Source: JBEDUK01 sp040414485
GTDB lineage: Bacteria; Actinomycetota; UBA4738
DNA: 64,000 nt
Assembly: GCA_040414485.1 (NCBI GenBank)
Contig: JBEDUK010000096.1
Location: forward strand, 65,841-129,840
Reading direction: 5' to 3'
The first letter of the stretch is position 1. Each line of letters starts with the position of its first letter. The notes below the pieces were generated by a model. It ran no database searches, had not been told where the DNA came from, and saw only the letters and a list, made by a program, of their open reading frames with translations. A program made the position numbers and the translations under genes. Below, in pieces: positions 24,850 to 32,746 of this stretch.

Positions 24850-25463
24850 ACGCCGGCCTGGTGGCGAGCGCCTTCGGACTCGGCGCCACGCTCGGCCTGC
24901 TCCCCGGACCCGTGCAGTTCATCCTGCTCACGGAGGCGACCAGGGGCGGCGTGCGGCGAGGGTTCGCGGCGATGGCCGGCGCGAACGGGACGTTCGGCCT
25001 CTTGCTGTTCAGCCTGGCGGCGGGGCTCGCGCTGCTCGCGCCGGAGGAGGGGCTGCTTCGAGCGCTGAAACTGGCCGGCGGCGCGTTCCTGCTCTACCTG
25101 GCGATCGACGCCTTCCTGGTGTGGCGGCGCGGGGGCGCCTCCGAGGAATCCGGGGCGTCCTCGGGTACGCCCTTCGTGCGGGGAGTCTTCGCCGTGCTGC
25201 TCAACCCGGGCGCGTGGATCTTCCTGGCCACCACCGCATCGGCCCTCTTCGCGTCGGCGGCGGACTCGGGGGGCCGGCCGTTCGCGATGCTCACCGCGGT
25301 GGCGATGCTCGCAGGCGTGTCGCTGGTCGACGGTTCCATGGTGCTGCTCGGCGGCGGCGTCAGGCGGTTCGAGTTGCGCGTGGCGCACTGGCTGACGCCG
25401 ATCCTGGCCGCGGGCCTGGCGGTGTTCGGCGTGCTGCTGGTCGTTGCCGGCATCCGCGGCTGA
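24846..25463 (+). CDS. LysE/RhtB-family amino acid or metabolite exporter
   Basis: 205 aa with about six membrane helices. The N-terminal LGLLPGPVQFILLTEATRGGVRRGF is the LysE-family GPxx signature, and the central loop VWRRGGASEESG is typical. GTG 24846 overlaps the decarboxylase stop, so it is the last gene of the aromatic operon. The cargo is unknown: aromatic amine, aromatic amino acid or another product. Context favours export of the decarboxylase product or excess aromatic amino acid. Confidence 0.85.
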   Translation: MNAGLVASAFGLGATLGLLPGPVQFILLTEATRGGVRRGFAAMAGANGTFGLLLFSLAAGLALLAPEEGLLRALKLAGGAFLLYLAIDAFLVWRRGGASEESGASSGTPFVRGVFAVLLNPGAWIFLATTASALFASAADSGGRPFAMLTAVAMLAGVSLVDGSMVLLGGGVRRFELRVAHWLTPILAAGLAVFGVLLVVAGIRG

Positions 25464-25499
25464 CTCGCTGCGGGCAGGCCGGCCGCCGTCCCGATCGGC

Positions 25500-26111
25500 T
25501 CAGCGGAGCGCGCGAGGGATCACGAGCTTCTGCGCGGTGTGCGTCTGCGACCACCTGGCCACCTTGACGTCGACCAGCCCGGCGTCCTTCGCCGCGGCCA
25601 TGACGTCGATGTCGCGGATCGAACGATCGCCCTTCGGAAACACCACCCAGATGCCGCCGTCCGAGACGAGCGATGCCTTCAAGCGTTCGAGCCGACGCAG
25701 GTCGGCGATCGAATCGGCGCGGTACAGGATCAGATCGGAGCCCCGAACGGTCCTCCCGGCCGACACCTCCGCCCCGCGGGCCTCGAGTTCGTCACGGAGC
25801 CACTCGTCGGGGAGGCGGACGACCGAGACGCGCATCCCGGCCTTCACGCCAAGCTTGTCCATCAACGACCGCGGGTTCCTGATCCGTTCGGCCCACGTCT
25901 GGGCCTGCGGACCGAGTTCGAGCTCGATGCTCTCGTCGCCCCACACGAGCCTTAGCCAGCCGTCGTGGGGCTCCGCGGTGGACACGCCCGAGATCGGCAC
26001 CTGGACGCGCATGCCGGTCGCGCGGAACAGCACCGCATCCGTCTCGAGCTGCGCCCGGCCGTCCACCGTCCGGCCCTCGTACCGCGCTCGGCACCCCGAC
26101 TCCCTGCCCAC
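25500..26111 (-). CDS. DUF3052-like protein of unknown function
   Basis: 203 aa. The N-terminal part resembles a small beta-rich domain (RAQLETDAVLFRATGMRVQVPISGV). The C-terminal part resembles DUF3052: DLILYRADSIADLRRLERLKASL, then DGGIWVVFPKGDRS and a closing KLVIPR. No catalytic residues can be named. GTG 26111 follows a minus-strand TAGCAT box by nine bases, consistent with leaderless transcription. Convergent with the LysE-type gene. Confidence 0.7.
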   Translation of the reverse strand: MGRESGCRARYEGRTVDGRAQLETDAVLFRATGMRVQVPISGVSTAEPHDGWLRLVWGDESIELELGPQAQTWAERIRNPRSLMDKLGVKAGMRVSVVRLPDEWLRDELEARGAEVSAGRTVRGSDLILYRADSIADLRRLERLKASLVSDGGIWVVFPKGDRSIRDIDVMAAAKDAGLVDVKVARWSQTHTAQKLVIPRALR

Positions 26112-26120
26112 GACCGTGCG

Positions 26121-26126
26121 ATGCTA
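26121..26126 (-). promoter_or_regulatory. -10 box TAGCAT, likely leaderless promoter of the DUF3052-like gene
   Basis: Minus-strand TAGCAT nine bases before GTG 26111, no ribosome binding site between. Confidence 0.45.
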
Positions 26127-26191
26127 CGCGCGAACCCGGACACGCGCGTCGGATCGACGTGTCCGACCACGGCGAGAGGACGGAGCCGCAG

Positions 26192-26986
26192 ATGGCGTAC
26201 GAGCAGCTGATCCTCGACCGCGACGGCGCCGTTGCGACCGTCCGGATGAACAACCCCGCGAAGCTGAACGCGCTGTCGGACACGCTGACCAGGGAACTGA
26301 CCGAAACGATGGCGGCGCTGCAGGACGACGCGACCTGCCGCGCCATCGTGGTCACGGGCGAAGGGCGCGGCTTCTGCGTGGGCGCGGACCTCGCCGCGCT
26401 CCAGCCGCTCTACGCGGCGGGCGAGCGGCCGAAGCTGAGCAGGTTCCTGCGCGGCGGCTACAACAACCTGATCCCGCTTTTCACGGAGAATCCGAAGCCC
26501 GTCATCGCGGCGGTCAACGGCGTCGCGGCCGGTGCCGGCTTGTCGTTGGCGCTCGCCTGCGACATCCGCATCGGGTCCGAGGATTCGTCCTACCTGATGG
26601 CGTTCGTTCGGATCGGGCTGGTCCCGGACTCGGGTGCGGCGTACCTGCTGCCGCGGGCCGTCGGGCACGGTGAGGCGCTTCGGCTTTCGATCACGGGCGA
26701 GCGGGTCGACGCGGCGGAGGCGCTTCGGATCGGCCTCGTCTCGAAGGTCGTGCCGCGGGATCGGTGCCTCGCGGAGGCACAGGAGCTCGCCGCGCGGTTG
26801 GCGGCCCTGCCGACGGTGGCGATCGGACTCACCAAGCGCCTGTTCACTCAGGCGAGCGGCGCCACCCTGCCGGAGGCGCTCGAGCTGGAGGCGCACGCGC
26901 AGGACGAGGCCGGCGCGACCGACGACCACATCGAGGGCGTCATGGCGTTCATGGAGAAGCGCGAGGCGACCTTCACGGGGCGATGA
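26192..26986 (+). CDS. Enoyl-CoA hydratase/isomerase, PaaG-like
   Basis: 264 aa crotonase-fold protein. Oxyanion-hole regions are CVGADLAAL and NGVAAGAGLSLALACDIRIG. FVRIGLVPDSGAAYLLPR resembles PaaG (1,2-epoxyphenylacetyl-CoA isomerase), where the Asp of PDSG is a catalytic residue. Phenylacetyl-CoA epoxidase genes elsewhere in the window strengthen a ring-opening role, but a general hydratase is possible. ATG 26192 has GGAG seven bases upstream and matches family length; GTG 26159 would add 11 residues. Confidence 0.85.
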   Translation: MAYEQLILDRDGAVATVRMNNPAKLNALSDTLTRELTETMAALQDDATCRAIVVTGEGRGFCVGADLAALQPLYAAGERPKLSRFLRGGYNNLIPLFTENPKPVIAAVNGVAAGAGLSLALACDIRIGSEDSSYLMAFVRIGLVPDSGAAYLLPRAVGHGEALRLSITGERVDAAEALRIGLVSKVVPRDRCLAEAQELAARLAALPTVAIGLTKRLFTQASGATLPEALELEAHAQDEAGATDDHIEGVMAFMEKREATFTGR

Positions 26987-27020
26987 ACGCGATCCCGATG
27001 CGGACGGAGTGGCAGCGGCA

Positions 27021-27299
27021 GTGAATCCCTCACCCGTCTGGGGGTTCGACGCCGTTCGCGCCGCCATGCGCAGTGAGGGGACCACCGTGCCGCTGGTCAC
27101 GCTGGTTCTGGGGCTCGTGTTCCTGATTCCGGGCATCCTGTGGCGAGCGCCGGTGATGGTGCTCGTGGGGTCCTTCCTCATAGTGCTGTGGATCGTCTGG
27201 ACGGCCGGGCGGATGCGATCGGTCCGCCGGGCGCGACGGCTGTCGGCCCGCTCTCAGCACGAGGACGGGGACGCGGGCAACGCCCGAAGCACCGGCTGA
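27021..27299 (+). CDS. Small hypothetical membrane protein
   Basis: 92 aa with two predicted membrane segments (about residues 22-37 and 42-60) and a basic, polar C-terminal tail. GTG 27021 overlaps the stop of a 13-codon ORF (26983-27024) that itself overlaps the hydratase stop, so reinitiation from upstream translation is possible. Family not recognised. Confidence 0.5.
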   Translation: MNPSPVWGFDAVRAAMRSEGTTVPLVTLVLGLVFLIPGILWRAPVMVLVGSFLIVLWIVWTAGRMRSVRRARRLSARSQHEDGDAGNARSTG

Positions 27300-27333
27300 A
27301 CGTCGCTGCCGGATCTCCCCGAGAAGCGCTTCG

Positions 27334-28662
27334 CTATTCGACCTCGAACAGACGCCATTGACCGGGCACGCCCTTCAGGTCGTAGAGGCCCCGGTCCTCG
27401 AACTGGATACCGGACCCGGCGACGAGATCCTTGACCGTGCTGGAGACGAGCACCTGCCCGGGACCGGCCTTCGACACCACCCGCGCCCCGATGTGCACCG
27501 CGATGCCTCCCACATCGCCGGCCATCAGTTCGCATTCGCCGGTGTGCAGGCCCGCCCAGATCTGAATGCCGAGGTCAGTGACATGGTCGCGCGCCGCTGT
27601 TGCACACCGGATCCCCCGGGCGGGGCCGTCGAAGGTGGCGAGGAAGCCGTCGCCGGTGGTCTTGACCTCCTGCCCGCGGAAGCGGCGCAATGCGTCCCGG
27701 ATCATCGCGTTGTGGCCGGTCAGCAGGTCCCGCCACCGATGATCTCCGAGTTCGATGGCGCGCTCCGTCGAGCCGACGATGTCGGTGAACATCACGGTGG
27801 CGAGCACCCGATCGGGCTCGGGACCCGGCCGCACGCCGGTGAGGAACTCCTCAACCTCGTCGAGGATGGCGTCCTGGTCGCCGGCCCACGGGAAGTGATC
27901 GTCTCCGTCCAGTTCGACGAACCTGGCTCCCGGGATGCGGGCGGCCAGGTAGCGGCCCTCTTCGATCGAAGAGTCGCGATCTCCCGTTCGGTGCAGGACG
28001 AGCGTCGGCACCGCGATCACGGGAACGACCTCGCGGACGTCGATCTGGCCGTTCATCCGGCGCAGGGCCATCGCCGCGGCCGGGCTCGCACCCATGCGCT
28101 CCACCCGCCCGTACCACCGCCGGAAGCGCTCGTCGCCCGCCAGGCTCGGCGCGAGCTCGTCGACGGAGTCACCGTGCCCCCAGATCTCCGGGATCGACTC
28201 GATGATGCGTTCGCGCGCGTCCGCGTCCATCGCCCACGGATAGTCGGGCCGTCTGATCGTGCTGGCGAACGTGTCGCAGAGGATCAGCGCGATGGTCCGT
28301 TTGGGGTAGGTGGCCGCGAACACCGCGCTCATCGGCCCTCCTTCGGAGAAGCCCATGATCGCGGCGCGCTCCGAGCCGGCGGCGTCCATCACGGCCCGAA
28401 CGTCGTCCATCCGCTGCTCGAGCGTGGGCAATTCGCTCGAGGGAACCCGGTCCGAGAGTCCGGTCCCCCGCTTGTCGAACAGGATCAACCGCGAGAACGA
28501 GGCCAGCCGGTCAAGGAAGCGCTCGACCAGCGGTTCCTCCCAATACACCTCGAGGTGGGACACGAACGGCGGGACGAGCACGAGGTCGAACGGTCCGTCG
28601 CCGACCACCTGATAGGCGATATGGACGTCTCCGCTTCTCGCATAGCGGATCTCCGCATCCAT
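27334..28662 (-). CDS. Alpha/beta-hydrolase fused to class III adenylate/guanylate cyclase (LipJ-like)
   Basis: 442 aa. Residues 1-275 form an alpha/beta-hydrolase: HG-equivalent region, nucleophile elbow GFSEGG with Ser106, acid in the TGDRDSS region and His256 in GDDHFPWAG. Residues 285-442 are a CHD cyclase: metal-binding FTDIVGST (292-299), adenine-type Lys334 in VKTTGDGF, HTGECELMAGDVGGIAVHIGARV with the transition-state Arg but His in place of the usual Asn. The arrangement matches M. tuberculosis Rv1900c. It may be a ligand- or ester-responsive cyclase. SD GAGGAG precedes ATG. Confidence 0.88.
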   Translation of the reverse strand: MDAEIRYARSGDVHIAYQVVGDGPFDLVLVPPFVSHLEVYWEEPLVERFLDRLASFSRLILFDKRGTGLSDRVPSSELPTLEQRMDDVRAVMDAAGSERAAIMGFSEGGPMSAVFAATYPKRTIALILCDTFASTIRRPDYPWAMDADARERIIESIPEIWGHGDSVDELAPSLAGDERFRRWYGRVERMGASPAAAMALRRMNGQIDVREVVPVIAVPTLVLHRTGDRDSSIEEGRYLAARIPGARFVELDGDDHFPWAGDQDAILDEVEEFLTGVRPGPEPDRVLATVMFTDIVGSTERAIELGDHRWRDLLTGHNAMIRDALRRFRGQEVKTTGDGFLATFDGPARGIRCATAARDHVTDLGIQIWAGLHTGECELMAGDVGGIAVHIGARVVSKAGPGQVLVSSTVKDLVAGSGIQFEDRGLYDLKGVPGQWRLFEVE

Positions 28663-28840
28663 CCGGGCTCCTCAACGCGTTCGGTGCTCCAGCAGCGACA
28701 ACGGCTGCTCGCCCGGTCGGGGCGAGCGTGCGCCCCGAATTCCACCATAGACCGGGGGGATCCGGGCTCCGTCCGCGAAACCCAACCGCATCCCGTCCGC
28801 GGCACGACGATGGACTCGAAGCCGCGCGCGGGGGGCGCGC

Positions 28841-28846
28841 TAGAGT
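28841..28846 (+). promoter_or_regulatory. -10 box TAGAGT, likely leaderless promoter of the MetE-like gene
   Basis: TAGAGT ends ten bases before ATG 28857 with no Shine-Dalgarno sequence in between. Confidence 0.45.
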
Positions 28847-28856
28847 GGCCGCTTCC

Positions 28857-29999
28857 ATGTCCACGGTCCCGGAGATCCCGAACGCCCGCGACGCGCGCGC
28901 CGACGTCGTCGGCAGCATGCTGCGGCCCGCCGAGCTGCTGGCCGCCCGGCAGAGACAGGAGAAGGGCGAGCTCGCGCCGGCCGCGTTCAAGCGGATCGAG
29001 GACGCCGCGGTCGACGCGGCCCTTCGGCTCCAGGAGGAGTCCGGGATCGACGTCGTCACCGACGGCGAGCAGCGGCGCCTGTCGTTCCAGGCCGGCCTGC
29101 CGGCGGCGGTGGAGGGCTTCGGCGAATGGGACCTCGACGCGTTCCTGTGGGGGGACTGGCGGAGCGAATCGGTCGGCGACCTGCGGATCGAACGCCCGCC
29201 GATCGGCGTGGTGGGCCCCCTCCGCCGAAGGCGCGGGATCGCCACCGAGGAGTTCGTCTACACCCGCGGCCGGACCGACCGGATCGTCAAGGTCACGCTC
29301 CCCAGCCCGAGCCTGTTCGCCAACTTCTACGACCCGGAGCGTTCGCGGGAGGCCTACCCGACGCTGGAGGACTTCCTGCGCGACGTGGCGGCGATCCTGG
29401 CGGAGGAGGTCGACGAGCTGATCCGCCTCGGCGCGATCTACATCCAGCTCGATGCGCCGCACTACCCGCTGCTGATCGACCCGCAGTTCCGCGATTTCTA
29501 CGAGAGCCGGGGCTGGCCCGCCGAGCGGTGGATCGAGCTCGGCACCGAGCTGGACAACGTGGTGTTCGGCGATCACGACGTCAGCGATCCGGGGGTCACG
29601 TTCGCGTTCCATCTCTGTCGCGGGAACCAGCTCTCCCGCTGGCTGGTCTCCGGCGGGTACGACTGGCTGGCCGAGCGCCTGTTCCCCAGGGTGAACGCGC
29701 ACCGGCTGATGCTCGAATACGACGACGAGCGCTCGGGCGGGTTCGAACCGCTGAGGTCGTTCCCCGAGGAGAAGGTCGCGGTGCTCGGCCTGGTGACAAC
29801 GAAGACGCCGCGCAAGGAGACCGTGGCCGATCTCTCGGCGCGGATCATGGAGGCGTCCGCGTTCGTCCCGCTCGATCGCCTGGCGCTGTCGCCGCAGTGC
29901 GGGTTCGCCACCTCCGTCGAGGGCAACGCGATCACCGTGGAGGACGAGCGCTACAAGCTGCGCACGATCGCCGAGACCGCCGAAGCCGTCTGGGGCTAG
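28857..29999 (+). CDS. MetE C-terminal-domain-like (UROD/MetE superfamily) protein
   Basis: 380 aa TIM-barrel protein resembling the catalytic half of cobalamin-independent methionine synthase. Zinc-ligand candidates appear in order: His in DAPHY, Cys in FHLCRGN, Glu in LEYDDER and Cys in SPQCGF. VVGSMLRP and IDVVTDGEQRR are typical of the stand-alone MetE-like group. Lacking the N-terminal half, it is probably a methyltransferase using a different methyl donor or acceptor. Followed after 14 bp by the DUF1684 gene. Confidence 0.85.
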   Translation: MSTVPEIPNARDARADVVGSMLRPAELLAARQRQEKGELAPAAFKRIEDAAVDAALRLQEESGIDVVTDGEQRRLSFQAGLPAAVEGFGEWDLDAFLWGDWRSESVGDLRIERPPIGVVGPLRRRRGIATEEFVYTRGRTDRIVKVTLPSPSLFANFYDPERSREAYPTLEDFLRDVAAILAEEVDELIRLGAIYIQLDAPHYPLLIDPQFRDFYESRGWPAERWIELGTELDNVVFGDHDVSDPGVTFAFHLCRGNQLSRWLVSGGYDWLAERLFPRVNAHRLMLEYDDERSGGFEPLRSFPEEKVAVLGLVTTKTPRKETVADLSARIMEASAFVPLDRLALSPQCGFATSVEGNAITVEDERYKLRTIAETAEAVWG

Positions 30000-30013
30000 C
30001 GGGACGCCGCGTC

Positions 30014-30676
30014 GTGGCCGGGACGCTGCTTCCTGGGGACGTGCTGGACCTGCTCGACTGGAAGCGGCGGATCCTCGAGCTCTACGCAATGGTAAGGCAG
30101 GCTGACGAACCGACGGCGGCGTGGCTCTCGTGGCGCCGAGCCCGCGACGAACTGTTCGCCCGGCATCCGCAGTCGCCGATCCCGGCTGCCCGGCGGGACG
30201 CGTTTGGGACCCTGCCCTACTTCGACTACGACCCCGGGTTCCGCGTCCAGGCGAACGTGAAGCCGGCCGAGCCGGTCCGCATCGACCTGGCGGCGAGCGG
30301 CGACGACGCGGGCGCGGCGGTCGCCTTAACGCGGTTCGCCACGGCGACGTTCGACCTGGCAGGCGACCCCGCCTCGCTCGAGCTGTTCTGGCTGGACGCG
30401 TACGGCGGCGGGCTGTTCCTGCCGTTCCGGGATGCGACCAGCGGCGGCGAGACGTACGGAGCGGGGCGCTACCTGCTGGACACGGTGAAGGGCTCCGACC
30501 TCGGCGTCACCGATCGCGGTCAACTCGTGCTGGACTTCAACTTCGCGCACAACCCCTCGTGCTCGTACGACCCGCGATGGGTCTGCCCGCTGGCGCCGCC
30601 GGGGAACCGGGTGAGCGTCCCGGTCAGGGCGGGTGAACGCCATCCGTGGGACCCGGCAGCGAAGCCACGGCCGTGA
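30014..30676 (+). CDS. DUF1684-domain protein
   Basis: 220 aa. The C-terminal block with FWLDAYGGGLFLPFRDATSG, the GAGRYLLDTVKG strand, LDFNFAHNPSCSYDP and WVCPLAPPGNRVSVPVRAGE is the DUF1684 signature; the N-terminal helix WLSWRRARDELFARHPQSP is also typical. Function unknown. GTG 30014 is the best start after the MetE-like stop; the open frame further upstream is its shadow. The stop overlaps the HAL-like gene (GTGA at 30673). Confidence 0.8.
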   Translation: MAGTLLPGDVLDLLDWKRRILELYAMVRQADEPTAAWLSWRRARDELFARHPQSPIPAARRDAFGTLPYFDYDPGFRVQANVKPAEPVRIDLAASGDDAGAAVALTRFATATFDLAGDPASLELFWLDAYGGGLFLPFRDATSGGETYGAGRYLLDTVKGSDLGVTDRGQLVLDFNFAHNPSCSYDPRWVCPLAPPGNRVSVPVRAGERHPWDPAAKPRP

Positions 30677-32118
30677 GCGTCGTCGTCTCCGGCTCGGACC
30701 TGACCATCGACGAGGTGGTCCGCGTGTCCCGGCAGGCGGAGCACGTGGACCTGTCCGACGAGGCCGTCCGGCGAATGCAGGCCTCGCGGGATGTGGTCGA
30801 ACGCGCGCTGGTCGAAGGCACGGAGGTCTACGGCCTGTCCACCGGCGTCGGCGTCCTGAAGCGGGACCCCGCGCCCTCCGACGGGGCGGCGCTCTCCGAG
30901 TTCAACCGACGGATGGTCGAGATGCACCGGACCGCCCAGGGCCCGCCGGTCCCCGACGACGTGGTGCGCGCGGCCATGCTGCGCTTGGCGAACCACTTCG
31001 CGTTGGGTGCGCCCGGCGTACGGCACGAGCTCGCCCGCCTGCTGGTCGACGCTCTGAACGACGGCCCGACGCCCGCCGTACGGATGCTGGGCTCGGTCGG
31101 CCAGTCGGACCTGATGATGACCGCCGATCTCGCTCACGATCTGCTGCACCGGACCGGGTTCGCCCTGGCCGCCGGCGAGGCGCTCGCGCTGCTGAACAAC
31201 AACGCGGTCTCGACCGGTTGGGCCGCCCTCGCCATGCACGACGCCCGGCGGGTGGCGGAGGCGATGGAGGTCGCCGGCGCGCTGTCTCTGGAGGCCTTCG
31301 CGGCGAACCTGTCGTTGCTGCACGGTGCCATCGCGGACCTGCGTCCCTACCCGGGGCTGCGCGCGTCGCTGGCGCGGATCCGGTCGCTGCTGGACGGGAG
31401 CGGGCTGTGGGAGCCGGGCGCAGCCCGGAACCTGCAGGACCCGCTGACGTTTCGAAGTCTGCCGCAGCTGCAGGGGGCCCTCAGGGACGCGCTCGCGTTC
31501 GCCGAGGACCGGCTCGACATCGAACTGAACGCCTCCCAGGGCAATCCGATCGTCGTGCCCGAAGAAGGCCGGGTCGTCTCGGTGGCCAACTTCGAGGTGG
31601 CGCCGCTGGCGCAGGCGCTCGACCTGGTCCGCATCGCCCTGGCGCCCGCGCTCACCTCGGCCGGAGAGCGCGTGGTCAAGCTCCTGGAGCGGCCGTGGTC
31701 GGGGCTGCCCACGGGACTGGTCGACGAGTCGGTGTCAGGTTCGGGCGACGCGGGCCTCGGCTACCTGGGCATCGCGATGCAGTCCATCGTGGCCGAGGCG
31801 CGGCTGCTGGCGCAGCCCGTGTCCTTCGAGATGGCCTCGAGCGCCCACGCCGAGGGGATCGAGGATAGGGCCACGATGGCCCCGCTCGCGGCACGGCGGC
31901 TGGCGGAGATGGTGGCGCTCGCCGAGCGCGTCGTGGCGATCGAACTCGTCGTCGGCACCCAGGCGGCGGACCTTCGGGGTGGAACCCTCGGGCGCGGAAC
32001 GTCCGACGCACGCGCTCGCGTCCGCGAGAGCGTGCCGTTCCTGGCGGCCGGCGCCCTGGTCGCGCCCGACCTCGAGCCGCTCGTGGCGATCGTTCGAGCC
32101 GGCATACCGACCGACTGA
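30673..32118 (+). CDS. Aromatic amino acid ammonia-lyase-family protein lacking the MIO triad
   Basis: 481-aa HAL/PAL-fold protein. It keeps YGLSTGVG (catalytic-Tyr loop), NHFALGAPGVR, FRSLPQLQGAL (Arg of the RxxPQ motif) and ELNASQGNP, but the MIO segment is GSVGQSDL (140-147) where the canonical text is GSVGASGDL: Ala is Gln and the Gly is missing. The usual LINGTQ is LLNNNA. A 4-methylideneimidazolone cofactor could not form by the known cyclisation. It may be a non-lyase binding protein or use other chemistry. Coupled to DUF1684. Confidence 0.8.
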   Translation: MSVVVSGSDLTIDEVVRVSRQAEHVDLSDEAVRRMQASRDVVERALVEGTEVYGLSTGVGVLKRDPAPSDGAALSEFNRRMVEMHRTAQGPPVPDDVVRAAMLRLANHFALGAPGVRHELARLLVDALNDGPTPAVRMLGSVGQSDLMMTADLAHDLLHRTGFALAAGEALALLNNNAVSTGWAALAMHDARRVAEAMEVAGALSLEAFAANLSLLHGAIADLRPYPGLRASLARIRSLLDGSGLWEPGAARNLQDPLTFRSLPQLQGALRDALAFAEDRLDIELNASQGNPIVVPEEGRVVSVANFEVAPLAQALDLVRIALAPALTSAGERVVKLLERPWSGLPTGLVDESVSGSGDAGLGYLGIAMQSIVAEARLLAQPVSFEMASSAHAEGIEDRATMAPLAARRLAEMVALAERVVAIELVVGTQAADLRGGTLGRGTSDARARVRESVPFLAAGALVAPDLEPLVAIVRAGIPTD

Positions 32119-32212
32119 GGGTCGAAACCGTCAACGAGAACTCAACAGATTTGCTGGTCGAACGGCCCTTCGCAGCGTGACAAGTGGGCATTCGGCATGC
32201 ATCATGCGCGCC

Positions 32213-32728
32213 ATGGCACTGGTGCGGGTCGAGGATGCGGCGATCTACGCCACGCCCCCCTTTCACCGGCTGGTGCCTGTGAAGGCCGGCTATCAGACGG
32301 CGCCGATCCTCGAAGCGTTCAACTGGAGCTACACGCTCGCGGACATCGAGCAGGGACGTTGGTACCTGATCGTGTTCCGTTCGATGCGCCGGCACGACGT
32401 CGACGACGAGCTCCTCGGCGACCACGACGACATGGCCTTCGCCGAGGCGATGTCGAGCGGCGGCCTGCTGCGCTACTACAAGGGCGCGATGGACCGCGAG
32501 CGCAGGTGCCTGTCGCTCTGCGTCTGGGAGAAGCGGAAGCAGGCCGAGGTCGCGACCGACCTTCCGCAGCATCGGGATGCGGCGCAGCTCACGAACCGCT
32601 TCTACGTCTGGTACGACGTGGAGCGCTACATCCTGCGCAAGCGCAGGGGCTTCGACGAGCCCGAGGTGGTCCCCACGGGCGGCTACCGCCACAGCCCGTC
32701 CACCAAATTCGAGGCCGCACCCAGCTAG
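32213..32728 (+). CDS. Hypothetical protein, 171 aa
   Basis: Soluble protein with compact conserved-looking core: PVKAGYQTAPILEAFNWSY, then GRWYLIVFRSMRR, YYKGAMDRERRCLSLCVWEKR and LTNRFYVWYDVERYILRKRR. The aromatic, Arg-rich pattern suggests a real conserved family that I cannot name. ATG 32204 would add three residues. It stands alone between the HAL-like gene and the convergent dehydrogenase gene. Confidence 0.65.
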   Translation: MALVRVEDAAIYATPPFHRLVPVKAGYQTAPILEAFNWSYTLADIEQGRWYLIVFRSMRRHDVDDELLGDHDDMAFAEAMSSGGLLRYYKGAMDRERRCLSLCVWEKRKQAEVATDLPQHRDAAQLTNRFYVWYDVERYILRKRRGFDEPEVVPTGGYRHSPSTKFEAAPS

Positions 32729-32746
32729 CGACCCGCCGGTCGTGCG

